A stretch of 64,000 bases of DNA from Chitinophagaceae bacterium (GTDB lineage: Bacteria > Bacteroidota > Bacteroidia > Chitinophagales > Chitinophagaceae), in contig JAFKGQ010000012.1 in assembly GCA_017307755.1 (NCBI GenBank), forward strand, positions 434,001 to 498,000, read 5' to 3'. The notes beneath the pieces are model-generated. The model had not been told where the DNA came from and made no database searches. It saw only the letters and a list, made by a program, of their open reading frames with translations. A program made the position numbers and the translations under genes. Positions 9,339 to 18,197 of this stretch are shown here, in pieces. Position 1 is the stretch's first letter, and every line of letters starts with the position of its first letter.

Positions 9339-12300
9339 TAAGAAACATTTTGTTGATTGTTTTTGGGGGATTTGTTATGCAGCTGCGTGCACAACAGACG
9401 ATATCGCTGGCCGGACAATGGGGGGTGCGGCTGGGTGAGCAGCAGACGGGAGTGGCCCGTACGATCCATTTGCCCGGCACGCTGGATGACGCGGGCATCG
9501 GCGCTCCACCCACGCTGACGGACGAACACCTGACGAGAGACGTATTGCTACATCTTACACGCAAGCACACCTATATAGGATCTGCCTGGTACGAGCGGGA
9601 GGTGAATATACCCCAACAGTGGAAGGGTAAGAGCATCACGCTTTTTCTGGAACGGGTCTTGTGGACTACCCGCGTCCGGGTGGATGGGCGGGAAGCGGGC
9701 TCCTGTGAAAGCCTTTCCGCGCCCCATACCTATGAGCTTGGAGACTTGCTGACACCAGGTAAACATACCATTGCCATCCGGGTGGACAACAGTAAACAGT
9801 ATGATATTTCCATCCAGGATATGGCGCATGCATATACGGAGGGAACGCAGATCATCTGGAACGGCGTGATCGGCAAGATGCAACTGATAGCCCGTAGTCC
9901 GGATCATATAGGGTCGGTGCAGGTGTATCCTTCGGTAAAGGATAAGAAGATCTCCATGACTACGACGCTGGTGGGTGCATCCGGGAAGGGTGACCTGTCT
10001 GTGGAGGTGATGGATGATCATAAGAAGGTACTCGGCAGTTGGAGTGGGAAAGTGACGTTGGGTTCAGGGGAGTCTGTACAGTCTTGCAGCATTGCACTTC
10101 CTACCTGTCAGGAATGGGATGAATTTACGCCCCGCCTGTATAGGGTGCGGGTACAGTTGACCACCGGACGGGGAAGGGATACGGTTTTGGCGACCTGGGG
10201 GATGCGACAGTTAAGTACTGGAAAAGAAATGTCTTCGGTGCAGGGCGCATCCGGCGGTGAGAACAGCGTTCTCTGGATCAATGGCCGCCGGCTCTTTCTG
10301 CGAGGTACGCTGGAATGCAATATCTTTCCGCTGACCGGTCACCCTCCCATGGACAGGCAAGGCTGGCTGAAGGAATTCACTACGGCGAAGGCTTATGGGC
10401 TGAACCATCTGCGTTTTCATTCCTGGTGTCCTCCCGCGGCTGCCTTTGACGTAGCCGACTCCATGGGGTTCTATCTACAGGTGGAACTGCCTTTCTGGAA
10501 CAAGAATGCCGGCAAGGATACTGCGATGGACAGGTTCCTGGAAGATGAAGCGCGTCGCATCAGCAGGGAGTACGGCAATCACCCTTCTTTTTGTTTGTGG
10601 TCGATGGGCAATGAACTGGAGGGAGACTTTAACTGGCTGCACGGCATGGTAAGCTCCCTGCGGCAGTCGGATGCCCGTCATCTCTATACTTCCACCACTT
10701 TTACTTTTCAGCCCGGGCACGGCAAATGGCCCGAACCCGGCGACGACCTCTATATCACGCAATACACCAGGAAAGGGTGGGTGAGGGGGCAGGGTATATT
10801 CAATACCTACCCGCCCGACTTTAAAAGCGATTATACCACGGCGGTAGATAGCCTGCCCGTGCCGTTGATCATCCACGAAATGGGGCAGTATTCCGTCTAC
10901 CCCGACATGGGGGAGATCAATAAGTATACGGGCGTGCTGGAGCCGTTGAATTTTAAGGCTATCCGTAAGGACCTTGAGCGAAAGGATATGTCGGCGCTAT
11001 CGCCTGCCTTTACCCTGGCAAGCGGAAAATTCTCAGCCCGTCTTTATAAGGAGGAGGTCGAGCGGGTGCTTCGAACGCCTGGCACCAGCGGGTTTCAGTT
11101 GCTGGACCTTCATGATTTCCCGGGCCAGGGCACAGCCCTTATCGGCATCCTGGACGCTTTCTGGGACAGCAAAGGACTGGTGACGCCGGACCAGCACCGT
11201 ATGTACTGCTCGGCCGTGGTGCCCCTGATACGTTTTGAAAAGGCCGTTTATACGAATGACCAGCGGTTTATGGCTACGGCGGAAGCGGCTAATTTCAGCC
11301 GTGGTGTGTTGAAGGGAGTTGTGCCGGAATGGATCGTAGAAGACGGCGCCGGGCGGCGTGTGGCAGGCGGCGTGTTGTCACGTCAGGATATCGCCACCGG
11401 CAACGGGCATGCGCTTGGGTCCTTTTCCCTGGAGCTGGGGGGCATCCGTCAGGCGGCGGAACTGACCATTACGTTACGGTTGAAAGGAACTCCATATAAG
11501 AATAAATGGAACATATGGGTGTACCCGCAGCAGGCGCCGGACGTTGCGCAGGGTATGGTCTTTGACACGGTCATCGACGATGCGCTCCGGCATTTACAGG
11601 AAGGAAAGAATGTCCTGCTAAACCCGGACACGGCTGACCTCAATGGGGTCACGGGCAGGTTTGCCCCCGTATTCTGGAGCCCTGTCCATTTCCCCAACCA
11701 GCCCGGCACCATGGGGCTATTATGTCATCCGGGCCATCCGGCCCTGAAAGATTTCCCTACAGCAACGTATGCGGACTGGCAATGGTGGGACCTGGTCACG
11801 TCTTCAAAGACCCTCATCCTGGACTCCCTTCCGGCCATCGATCCTATCGTAAGGGTCATCGATAACTTTTTTAAGAACAGGAAGATGGCGGCGGTGATAG
11901 AGGCAAGGGTAGACAAGGGCAAATTGATCCTTGTATCGGCGGATATACGGCATGGTTTGGAGCATCGGCCGGAAGCCCGGCAATTGAGGTATAGCCTGGA
12001 GCGCTATATGTCGGGGGATGCTTTTCGTCCCTCTGTCGAGCTTACCCCGGCGCAGTTGGGCCGGCTGGTCAGCCGTTCTCCGGCGACGCTGGACAAACAG
12101 ATAAGCGTACGGTTGCAGGAGGCTGCCGGGCAGATGCATGTGCTGATGAAAAAGACGGCGCGGGATAGTTTTCCCGAGACGTTCGACTCCCGCACGAAAA
12201 GATTCGGAATGGGAAGGACCTCTTCCTGGATGTCAGGCTTCTACCCGGGGGAACTGCTCTATCTTTTTGAAGCAACACGTGATTCATCTTTATATAATGA

Positions 12301-15094
12301 AGCCCTTCGCAAATTGGATGTGCTGCAAAAAGAACAATACAACAGGGACACGCACGACCTTGGGTTTATGATGTATTGTTCCTTTGGCAATGCCAGGCGT
12401 ATCGCGCCCGATACGGCTTATGACCGTATCCTGCTGAACAGCGCCCGTTCGCTCGCTACGCGGTTCAACGGGAAAGTGGGCTGTACCAGGTCATGGAACT
12501 CCGACCCGGGACGTTTTATGGTGATCATCGACAATATGATGAACCTGGAATTGATGACGGAGGCGACCCGGATGACCGGCGACTCTTCCTTTTACAGCGC
12601 AGCTGTGGCCCATGCCAATACGACCATCAGGAATCATTTCAGACAGGATTATAGTTCCTGGCATTTGGTGATCTATGACCCTGTTACGGGAGGGGTGCTG
12701 AAGAAGCAGACTGTACAGGGCGCGGCCGATGCTTCTGCCTGGGCCAGGGGGCAGGCCTGGGGTCTTTATGGATATACGATGATGTACCGGGAGACGGGGG
12801 TGCGAGCTTACCTGGAGCAGGCCGAGCATATTGCTAATTATATTTTGCCCCGTCTGCCGTTGGACAAGATCCCTTATTGGGATTTTGATGCGCCGGGCAT
12901 ACCGCATGCCGACAGAGATGTATCCGCGGGTTCCATCATCTGTTCGGCGCTGATAGAGTTGTCGGGTTTGGCGGGCGACCCTGCGTTGGCGCGGGATTAC
13001 AGGCAAACGGCCGAGGCCATGCTGCGCAGTCTGTTGTCGCCTGCGTACAGCGCTGCCGGCGAAGATGAAGGTGGATTTCTTTTAAAGCATGGGGTGGGGA
13101 ATCATCCAAAGAACTCCGATATAGACGTCTCCATCATTTATGCCGACTATTATTTTATAGAAGCGATGCTTCGATGGCAGCAGACGGCGCCGTCCACTGC
13201 GCAGGCGCAGGCTGACAGTATCCTGGAGAGATACAGACGGCTCTTGTATCATGGGCCCCGGATGGACGAAAGGGCCGTAGCCAAACTGGTATCCATGTAT
13301 GACCCCGTAAAGCAATGGCCTGACGTCGACTATGCAGATCAGCAGCGGGCGGGCTGGCAGCTGCTGAATCACCTGGGTAGGATCGGGATGATTGCGCTGG
13401 AATGGTCGGACCCCAGGTCCGGCCATTATCATGATAGCACATGGTGGTCTGTGATCAACCACGCATTGGATCATTGGCTTGAGAAACGTTATCATAACTC
13501 CAACTGGTGGCAGAACGAGATCGGTGTTCCGCAATGTATGCGTACCATCCTCGTGCTGGTGGGTGACAAACTGACCCCCGCCAGGAGGGAGGGCGCCCTC
13601 CAGGTGCTGCGGCAACTGCGTGTACAAGGGCCGGGGAATGGCGCTAACCTTGTATGGAGCGCGGACCTGGGTCTTCATTACGGCGCGTTGACGGGAGACT
13701 ATACGTTGATACAGCAGTGTGCAAGCCTGCTGGCAAAGGAGATCCATATCACCACGGGAGACGGCGTGCAGCCCGACTATAGTTTCCATCAGCATCTGGC
13801 ACGTCTGCAGATGTATCAATACGGTGCGGCCTTTTTACAGCAGAATGTCCGTCTGGCCTGGCAGTTGAAGGGCACCCGCTGGGCTTACCCGGAAGATAAG
13901 ATACAACTGCTGGCTGACTTTATCCTGCGGGGGTGGCAATGGATGTGCAGGGAGGGCAATACGGTGCCTGGCACCATAGATCGGAGTGTAAGCCGGATAG
14001 ATGCTTTGCATAGTGCAGATATACGGGGGACGTTACCTTATTTTTACGGGTTGTACCCTGCACTGGCGGAGAAGATGCAGCCACCACGCGGCTTTCGTTA
14101 TTATCCATATTCCGACTTTGCCGCCTATCATGACCCGGGGTTCAGTTTTTTTGTAAAAACCCTATCGGACAGGACGCTGCCGGCGGAGTCCATCAACAGC
14201 GAGAACCTTAAGGGCCATTTGATGAACAGCGGCGATGCTTATCTTATCCGGGACGGGAAGGAGTATTTCAACCTGATGCCTGTATGGGATTGGGAAAAGC
14301 TTCCGGGGATCACCAGTTTTAACGGGGCCGACAGGGTCGTCCGTCATCCTTTTACGGGAGGGGTGATGGACAGTGTCAGCGGTCTTTCCGTGATGGATTA
14401 CGAGTTAAAAGATACCGCCGGCCGTTGGCTGAGGGCGAAGAAATATTGGGCTTGTCGTGACGGCGTGGTCGTTTGTCTGGTGGCGGGGTTGCGGACGAGC
14501 GATGCGTCCATGAAAGCATTTACTGTCCTGGATCAATGCCGGTGGAGGGGGGATATTGCAGCGGACAAGCGGTGGATCTGGCATTCCGGACTGGCCTATA
14601 TATTTTTACAACCCGATGCGGTGAAGATAGATACCGGCGAGGTCACCGGCAACTGGCGAGGGATCAATCTGTCATTGCCGGACTCTACAGTGACAGAGCG
14701 TGTATTCCTTCCTGTGATAAACCACCCGGCCGGGCAGGGACCTTTTTCCACCGGCTATGTGTTGACGGCCTGTGACCGGGCGGAAGAGGCGAAGGTCCTG
14801 GCTAAAAAGCCTTCCTGGAAGATTCTCCGTAATGACAGTTCCTGTCAGGCGGTGCAGTTCCGGGATGGGGTTGTCATGTGCGCATTCTGGCGGGGTGCGG
14901 CTGTGAGGCTGGGTGGGCATAGAAGTTTAGCTGTGGATACCCCTTGTTTGATCATGCTGTCAGGCGGCAGGCTGTATATCAGCAATCCGGCGCATGTGAC
15001 CGGGGAGGTCACCGTGTCCATCGATGGGAAAAGCCGGCGTCTCCGGCTGCCGGAGGACGGGACGACCACTTCCGGGGCCCTTGGTTTTCAATGA
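9335..15094 (+). CDS. Three-enzyme fusion: GH2 + GH88 unsaturated uronyl hydrolase + PL8 polysaccharide lyase
   Basis: This 1919-residue secreted protein (signal peptide ending near LRAQQ) joins three enzymes. Residues about 20-900 are a GH2 glycosidase: acid/base Glu427 in MGNELEG and nucleophile Glu515 in IHEMGQ. Residues about 920-1281 are a GH88 unsaturated uronyl hydrolase: Asp1008 in THDLGF and Asp1066 in IDNMMN match the two catalytic Asp positions. Residues about 1290-1919 are a PL8 lyase: the NWWQNEIG motif at 1390, Asn1438, His1487, Tyr1496, Arg1550, Arg1554 and the NSEN motif at 1621. The spacing 49-9-54-4 closely follows that of chondroitinase AC (N175, H225, Y234, R288, R292). 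The lyase would make a 4,5-unsaturated uronyl end, GH88 would remove it, and GH2 would act on the exposed sugar. There is no internal stop or frameshift. The three families are certain; the substrate is not. Confidence 0.92.
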   Translation: MIRNILLIVFGGFVMQLRAQQTISLAGQWGVRLGEQQTGVARTIHLPGTLDDAGIGAPPTLTDEHLTRDVLLHLTRKHTYIGSAWYEREVNIPQQWKGKSITLFLERVLWTTRVRVDGREAGSCESLSAPHTYELGDLLTPGKHTIAIRVDNSKQYDISIQDMAHAYTEGTQIIWNGVIGKMQLIARSPDHIGSVQVYPSVKDKKISMTTTLVGASGKGDLSVEVMDDHKKVLGSWSGKVTLGSGESVQSCSIALPTCQEWDEFTPRLYRVRVQLTTGRGRDTVLATWGMRQLSTGKEMSSVQGASGGENSVLWINGRRLFLRGTLECNIFPLTGHPPMDRQGWLKEFTTAKAYGLNHLRFHSWCPPAAAFDVADSMGFYLQVELPFWNKNAGKDTAMDRFLEDEARRISREYGNHPSFCLWSMGNELEGDFNWLHGMVSSLRQSDARHLYTSTTFTFQPGHGKWPEPGDDLYITQYTRKGWVRGQGIFNTYPPDFKSDYTTAVDSLPVPLIIHEMGQYSVYPDMGEINKYTGVLEPLNFKAIRKDLERKDMSALSPAFTLASGKFSARLYKEEVERVLRTPGTSGFQLLDLHDFPGQGTALIGILDAFWDSKGLVTPDQHRMYCSAVVPLIRFEKAVYTNDQRFMATAEAANFSRGVLKGVVPEWIVEDGAGRRVAGGVLSRQDIATGNGHALGSFSLELGGIRQAAELTITLRLKGTPYKNKWNIWVYPQQAPDVAQGMVFDTVIDDALRHLQEGKNVLLNPDTADLNGVTGRFAPVFWSPVHFPNQPGTMGLLCHPGHPALKDFPTATYADWQWWDLVTSSKTLILDSLPAIDPIVRVIDNFFKNRKMAAVIEARVDKGKLILVSADIRHGLEHRPEARQLRYSLERYMSGDAFRPSVELTPAQLGRLVSRSPATLDKQISVRLQEAAGQMHVLMKKTARDSFPETFDSRTKRFGMGRTSSWMSGFYPGELLYLFEATRDSSLYNEALRKLDVLQKEQYNRDTHDLGFMMYCSFGNARRIAPDTAYDRILLNSARSLATRFNGKVGCTRSWNSDPGRFMVIIDNMMNLELMTEATRMTGDSSFYSAAVAHANTTIRNHFRQDYSSWHLVIYDPVTGGVLKKQTVQGAADASAWARGQAWGLYGYTMMYRETGVRAYLEQAEHIANYILPRLPLDKIPYWDFDAPGIPHADRDVSAGSIICSALIELSGLAGDPALARDYRQTAEAMLRSLLSPAYSAAGEDEGGFLLKHGVGNHPKNSDIDVSIIYADYYFIEAMLRWQQTAPSTAQAQADSILERYRRLLYHGPRMDERAVAKLVSMYDPVKQWPDVDYADQQRAGWQLLNHLGRIGMIALEWSDPRSGHYHDSTWWSVINHALDHWLEKRYHNSNWWQNEIGVPQCMRTILVLVGDKLTPARREGALQVLRQLRVQGPGNGANLVWSADLGLHYGALTGDYTLIQQCASLLAKEIHITTGDGVQPDYSFHQHLARLQMYQYGAAFLQQNVRLAWQLKGTRWAYPEDKIQLLADFILRGWQWMCREGNTVPGTIDRSVSRIDALHSADIRGTLPYFYGLYPALAEKMQPPRGFRYYPYSDFAAYHDPGFSFFVKTLSDRTLPAESINSENLKGHLMNSGDAYLIRDGKEYFNLMPVWDWEKLPGITSFNGADRVVRHPFTGGVMDSVSGLSVMDYELKDTAGRWLRAKKYWACRDGVVVCLVAGLRTSDASMKAFTVLDQCRWRGDIAADKRWIWHSGLAYIFLQPDAVKIDTGEVTGNWRGINLSLPDSTVTERVFLPVINHPAGQGPFSTGYVLTACDRAEEAKVLAKKPSWKILRNDSSCQAVQFRDGVVMCAFWRGAAVRLGGHRSLAVDTPCLIMLSGGRLYISNPAHVTGEVTVSIDGKSRRLRLPEDGTTTSGALGFQ

Positions 15095-15098
15095 AATA

Positions 15099-15114
15099 GT
15101 ATTTCAGGAAATAC
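15099..15114. promoter_or_regulatory. Perfect palindrome before the toxin-antitoxin pair, probable autoregulatory operator
   Basis: The sequence GTATTTC-AG-GAAATAC is a perfect 7+7 inverted repeat. It lies directly before a -7-like element (TATTATTTG at 15117-15125) and 39 bases before the antitoxin start. Antitoxins of such pairs commonly repress their own promoter through a site like this. Binding is inferred. Confidence 0.5.
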
Positions 15115-15152
15115 AGTATTATTTGTAACTTCGAATGGTAAACTAGTAGAAT

Positions 15153-15365
15153 ATGGCAAATTTTTCTGTCCAACCGCCTCTGAGTAATGTTCAAGCCGAA
15201 TTGCTCAAATTGTTTTCCGCTGAAATTCCAGAAAGCCATTTACTTGAGCTTAAAAAGGTCATGGCTAAATTTCTGTTGGACAAAGCCAGGGATAAGGCTG
15301 ATGCCATTTGGGATGAGAATGGATATTCCGATGAAAAATTGCAGCAAATACTTGATAAAAAGTAA
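15153..15365 (+). CDS. Probable antitoxin of a PIN-type toxin-antitoxin pair
   Basis: This is a 70-residue, charged, largely helical protein with a C-terminal half rich in Lys, Asp and Glu (KARDKADAIWDENGYS). It resembles the small DUF2281-like or uncharacterised antitoxins found just before PIN toxins. Its stop codon overlaps the toxin start by one base, the standard arrangement for these pairs. The DNA is clearly AT-richer than the glycosidase genes on either side, which fits horizontal gain. No DNA-binding motif is evident to me, so its role rests on size, partner and coupling. Confidence 0.75.
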   Translation: MANFSVQPPLSNVQAELLKLFSAEIPESHLLELKKVMAKFLLDKARDKADAIWDENGYSDEKLQQILDKK

Positions 15366-15775
15366 TGACTCCACTGAAAGTAGTGCTTGACACCAATGCC
15401 TTACTTCGTTCCATTTCCCGCCGTTCTCCCTTCTCTGTGATCCTGGACAAACTTTATGAAGGTGGTTTCGAATTATGGGTTACTAATGATATCCTTTTGG
15501 AATATGAGGAAAAAGTATCTGATATTTTTTCTAAAGAGACTGCCGAATTAATATTAGGCGCCTTGGCGCTACTGCCTAATGTCAAAAAAACAGATATTCA
15601 TTTTCAGCTTTTTTTAATAGACAAGGATAAAGACGATAATAAATTTTCAGATTGTGCATTTGCCGGTAATGTACATTATCTCGTTACAAATGATAAGCAT
15701 TTTAATGTGCTTAGCTCTATCCCTTTTCCCAAAATTAATGTTATTAGCCTGGAGGCATTTAAAGATATGCTATAG
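15365..15775 (+). CDS. PIN-domain toxin (putative ribonuclease)
   Basis: This 136-residue protein is a PIN-domain nuclease of the putative toxin-antitoxin family. The acidic metal-binding residues are visible: Asp9 in VVLDTN, a central Glu in LLEYEEKV, and Asp residues in DDNKFSDCAFAG and VTNDKHF. PIN toxins cut RNA, for example tRNA or mRNA, when the antitoxin is lost. The gene overlaps the antitoxin stop by one base. It is AT-rich compared with the neighbours. The family is clear; the RNA target is unknown. Confidence 0.88.
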   Translation: MTPLKVVLDTNALLRSISRRSPFSVILDKLYEGGFELWVTNDILLEYEEKVSDIFSKETAELILGALALLPNVKKTDIHFQLFLIDKDKDDNKFSDCAFAGNVHYLVTNDKHFNVLSSIPFPKINVISLEAFKDML

Positions 15776-15861
15776 CCGGATTGGTATAGTTGTTATCTGA
15801 TAAACTAAGCGCTGGAAATTGCCGGATTTTTACTACATTCGCTATGTTCATACAATAGAAC

Positions 15862-18189
15862 ATGCCTATCAGGATACTAACGATATTTGCCGCTATAACG
15901 ATTGGGATATGTATTGCCTCCTCCTGTCTGCACAGAGACAAAAGCGTACAACGTACGGAGATCTTACCCGACATCGTAAGTTATAATTTCAATATTCGCC
16001 CTATTCTTTCGGACAAGTGTTTCAAGTGTCACGGGCCTGATGCGAGCCACCGGCAGGCGGACCTTCGACTGGATATCGCTGACAGCGCCTATGCACCGTT
16101 GAAGAACTCGAAGGGAGCATTTGCCATCGTACCTGGCAAACCCGGCCGGAGCGAACTGGTGAAAAGGGTCACTTCCACCGACCTCACCTATATGATGCCC
16201 CCTCCTGACGCACATTTGGGGATGTTGAGCGACTATGAGAAAAAGCTATTCACGAGGTGGATCGAACAGGGCGCCAAATACCAGCGGCATTGGGCTTTTA
16301 CGCTGCCCGTCGCAACGCCTCTTCCCGAAGTCCGGGACAAGACATGGCCAAAGAACGAGATCGATCATTTTATCCTTCACCGGATGGAAGCGGAGGGGCT
16401 CGCACCCAACCAACAGGCTGACAAGGAACGACTGCTCAAAAGAGTTTGTCTGGATATCACGGGTCTTCCCCCCTCTATTGAAATGATGGACCGTTACCTG
16501 GCCGACAACGGTGAGCACGCCTACGAAAAGATGGTCGACAGTTTGCTAAGCACGGATCAGTACGGCGAAAAAATGGCCATGCATTGGTTAGATGTGGCGC
16601 GTTATGCGGACAGCTACGGCTACCAGGATGACAATATACGGACGCAATGGCCCTGGCGTGACTGGGTGATCCATGCATTTAACAAAAACCTGCCTTACGA
16701 TCAATTCCTGTTATGGCAGATAGCTGGTGATATGTTGCCGAATGCAACAAAAGAGCAGATGATTGCCACCGGGTTTTTCCGAAACCATAAATACACGGAA
16801 GAAGGCGGGGTCGTGCCGGAAGAATATCGTATCGAGTATCTTGTCGACAAGACCAAGACGTACGGGAAAGGCATGCTTGGCGTGACCATCGAATGTGCGC
16901 AATGTCATGACCATAAATATGACCCTTTTAGCCAAAAAGATTATTACAGCCTGCTGGCTTTTTTTAACAATACAAAGGAGGTAGGCTATGAAGGGGATGT
17001 CAGCGTATCGAAGCCTGCCAAGATGCCTATGTTATCCATAGACAGCAATGACCGGAAGAACATCCTCTCTTTTATGTATAATAAAGACACGGGCACTCTT
17101 TCGGTGTCCGTGATGGGCGAGCGGGATACGGTGAGAAAGACGTATTTGTTAAACAGGGGCCGTTATGATGCCCCGGGCGTCGAGGTGCGACCCAATGCGC
17201 TGCCCGCTGTAATGAAGTTCGACACAACTCTTTTTCCCCGGAGTCGGCTGGGGCTTGCAAAATGGACTGTTAGCAGAAATAATCCCCTGACGGCAAGGGT
17301 CTTTGTCAACCAACTCTGGCAGGAATTCTTTGGCAGGGGGATCGTAAAGACCGCCGGGGATTTTGGCATGCAGGGTGAACTGCCGACACATCCTGAGTTG
17401 CTGGATTGGCTTGCCGTGGACTTTATGGATCATGGGTGGGATATCCGCCGGCTTGTGAGACAGATCGTACTGTCAGCCACTTACCGGCAATCCGCGGTCG
17501 TAACGCCTGAAAAACTGGCGAGAGATCCGGAGAACATTTATTTGTCCAGGGGGCCGCGTAACAGACTGCCGGCCGAATTTATAAGGGACCTTGTACTTTC
17601 CAGCAGCGGGCTGTTGGTGCGTACCATCGGCGGACCCAGCGTAAAACCTTATCAACCCGAAGGGCTTTGGGAGGGGGCGACCTCGGGCCGGGGCGTACTT
17701 GCCACTTACAGACAGGATCATCATGATTCCCTCTACCGGCGTGGTATGTATACATTTATAAAACTTACTGTGCCGCCGCCGTCGATGGTTATGTTCGACG
17801 CGAGCAACCGGGATCAGTGCGAAGTAAAAAGATTGAAGACGAATACCCCTCTGCAAGCTTTGATCATGCTGAACGACCCAACTGTGCTGGAAGCCGCGCG
17901 GGTGCTTGCGGAGCGGCTGTCTCCTCAGCAGACGACTGTCCGGGACAGGATCATAAAAGCTTTTCGCATGATAGTTTGCCGGAGGCCGGCAGACAGCGAA
18001 TTAAAGACCTTGCTTGATTATTATAACGACCAGTTGCAGCAGTTCGCCAGCCGGAAACTGGATGCCCATCAAACGTTGGCCGTAGGAGAATACAGACAGG
18101 AGAAGAGTATCGATGAGAACAGCGCTGCCGCCCTGATGAAACTGATCACCATAATATACAATCTGGAGGAGACCATCACAAAAACCTGA
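15862..18189 (+). CDS. Planctomycete-type cytochrome c / DUF1549 / DUF1553 lipoprotein
   Basis: This 775-residue protein has a lipoprotein-like leader ending IASSC. A PSCyt1-type heme c domain follows with CFKCH at residues 53-57; then a DUF1549 domain with a second CxxCH, CAQCH at 345-349, and a DUF1553 domain in the C-terminal half (RNPLTARVFVNQLWQ near residue 478; DASNRDQCEVKR and LKTNTPLQALIMLND near 650). The usual laminin-G or PA14 insert of planctomycete members is absent. The family is large in Planctomycetes and occurs in Bacteroidota near glycan loci, but the reaction is not established. Two c-type hemes in an envelope protein suggest electron transfer. It is the first gene of a tight operon with the DUF1501 gene eight bases downstream. 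Confidence 0.88.
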   Translation: MPIRILTIFAAITIGICIASSCLHRDKSVQRTEILPDIVSYNFNIRPILSDKCFKCHGPDASHRQADLRLDIADSAYAPLKNSKGAFAIVPGKPGRSELVKRVTSTDLTYMMPPPDAHLGMLSDYEKKLFTRWIEQGAKYQRHWAFTLPVATPLPEVRDKTWPKNEIDHFILHRMEAEGLAPNQQADKERLLKRVCLDITGLPPSIEMMDRYLADNGEHAYEKMVDSLLSTDQYGEKMAMHWLDVARYADSYGYQDDNIRTQWPWRDWVIHAFNKNLPYDQFLLWQIAGDMLPNATKEQMIATGFFRNHKYTEEGGVVPEEYRIEYLVDKTKTYGKGMLGVTIECAQCHDHKYDPFSQKDYYSLLAFFNNTKEVGYEGDVSVSKPAKMPMLSIDSNDRKNILSFMYNKDTGTLSVSVMGERDTVRKTYLLNRGRYDAPGVEVRPNALPAVMKFDTTLFPRSRLGLAKWTVSRNNPLTARVFVNQLWQEFFGRGIVKTAGDFGMQGELPTHPELLDWLAVDFMDHGWDIRRLVRQIVLSATYRQSAVVTPEKLARDPENIYLSRGPRNRLPAEFIRDLVLSSSGLLVRTIGGPSVKPYQPEGLWEGATSGRGVLATYRQDHHDSLYRRGMYTFIKLTVPPPSMVMFDASNRDQCEVKRLKTNTPLQALIMLNDPTVLEAARVLAERLSPQQTTVRDRIIKAFRMIVCRRPADSELKTLLDYYNDQLQQFASRKLDAHQTLAVGEYRQEKSIDENSAAALMKLITIIYNLEETITKT

Positions 18190-18197
18190 CAGTGCAC

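Noticed and set aside
13082..13819. 245-residue minus-strand open frame inside the PL8 module
   Set aside because: The plus frame carries NWWQNEIG, Asn1438 and His1487 here, so the antisense frame is a shadow.
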